Assembly (NCBI GenBank): GCA_030594665.1 | Contig: JAUVET010000100.1 | Span: forward strand, 1 to 6,015 | Length of the DNA stretch: 6,015 nt | Reading direction: 5' to 3' | DNA from: Methanosarcinaceae archaeon | GTDB lineage: Archaea; Halobacteriota; Methanosarcinia; Methanosarcinales; Methanosarcinaceae | In this document: piece by piece, positions 5,743 through 6,015 of the stretch | Position numbering within the stretch: the first letter of the stretch is position 1 | Layout of the letters: every line of letters starts with the position of its first letter | The notes under the pieces: generated by a model | Databases searched by the model: none | What the model was told of the DNA's origin: nothing | Seen by the model: only the letters and a program-made list of their open reading frames with translations | Program-made: the position numbers and the translations under genes

Positions 5743-6015
5743 ATGATAAAAGATCTTCATATCACAAATTTTAAATGTTTTTCAGATACTAAAATAAAAC
5801 TGAATAATTTAACTATCTTAGCTGGAGCAAATGCTGTAGGTAAATCATCATTAATTCATTCACTTTTGTTAGTCCGAGAAACATTCGACAAAGCTAGATT
5901 TGGAAATGAATACCCTACTCTTAAAAACTTATCAAACATTGATGTTTCTTTAAATGGAAATTATAATCTAAATTTGGGAGATAGTGCTCAAGTAATATCA
6001 TCTTCTGCGGATTCA
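5743..6015 (+). CDS. AAA ATPase of RecF/OLD/DUF3696 type, N-terminal part (runs off the window)
   Basis: The first 91 residues are present and the gene continues past the right edge. The start MIKDLHITNFKCFSDTKIKL is the typical opening of SMC/RecF/OLD-like ATPases (I-x-x-F-K-x-F), followed by the Walker A motif GANAVGKSS (28-36) with K34 as the phosphate-binding lysine, and a helix LIHSLLLVRET. The later stretch LNGNYNLNLGD resembles the segment after Walker A in DUF3696-type ATPases, which suggests that subfamily, but Walker B, the signature motif and any C-terminal nuclease or TOPRIM domain lie outside the window. It follows the DUF262 gene by 2 bp with its own GAAGGA site and shares its low GC content, so the two probably form one unit in which this protein supplies ATP-driven sensing or DNA engagement. 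That role is inferred. Confidence 0.85.
   Translation, partial: MIKDLHITNFKCFSDTKIKLNNLTILAGANAVGKSSLIHSLLLVRETFDKARFGNEYPTLKNLSNIDVSLNGNYNLNLGDSAQVISSSADS

Overview
The window looks like chromosome of a Methanosarcinales-type archaeon, either a methanogen or an anaerobic methane oxidiser (ANME) relative. The main evidence is an adjacent pair of coenzyme M biosynthesis genes: cysteate synthase followed by a fused sulfopyruvate decarboxylase (ComDE). The cysteate route to coenzyme M is characteristic of Methanosarcinales and related methanogens. GGTGATC- and AAGGA-type ribosome binding sites, TATA-like boxes and a possibly leaderless start also fit Archaea.

Layout. (1) 6-452, plus strand: a small protein with one N-terminal membrane anchor or signal segment, function unknown. 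(2) 639-1277, minus strand: a protein with an acylphosphatase-like fold fused to a coiled coil. Part of the coil is encoded by near-perfect 21-bp tandem repeats. A doubtful 72-codon two-helix membrane ORF (449-667) follows it and meets gene 1 tail to tail. (3) 1278-1507: divergent intergenic region with a perfect 16-bp palindrome, two further inverted repeats and TATA-like elements. (4) 1508-2821 and 2827-3963: the coenzyme M operon, 5 bp between genes, with the second gene's Shine-Dalgarno spanning the first gene's stop codon. A hairpin overlaps the comDE stop codon. (5) 3964-4339: a gene-poor stretch with a TATA-like box and possibly a decayed reading frame. (6) 4340-5740 and 5743-6015 (running off the edge): a much more AT-rich pair, a DUF262 (ParB/GmrS-like) protein and the start of a RecF/OLD/DUF3696-like AAA ATPase.

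How the genes work together. Cysteate synthase converts O-phosphoserine and sulfite to cysteate. An aminotransferase that is not in this window would give sulfopyruvate, and ComDE decarboxylates that to sulfoacetaldehyde on the way to coenzyme M, the methyl carrier of methyl-coenzyme M reductase. The DUF262-ATPase pair is unrelated to this core metabolism. Its composition and domain pairing suggest a horizontally acquired, defence-type module, and it is the most interesting part of the window. That defence role is inferred, and the second gene is incomplete here.
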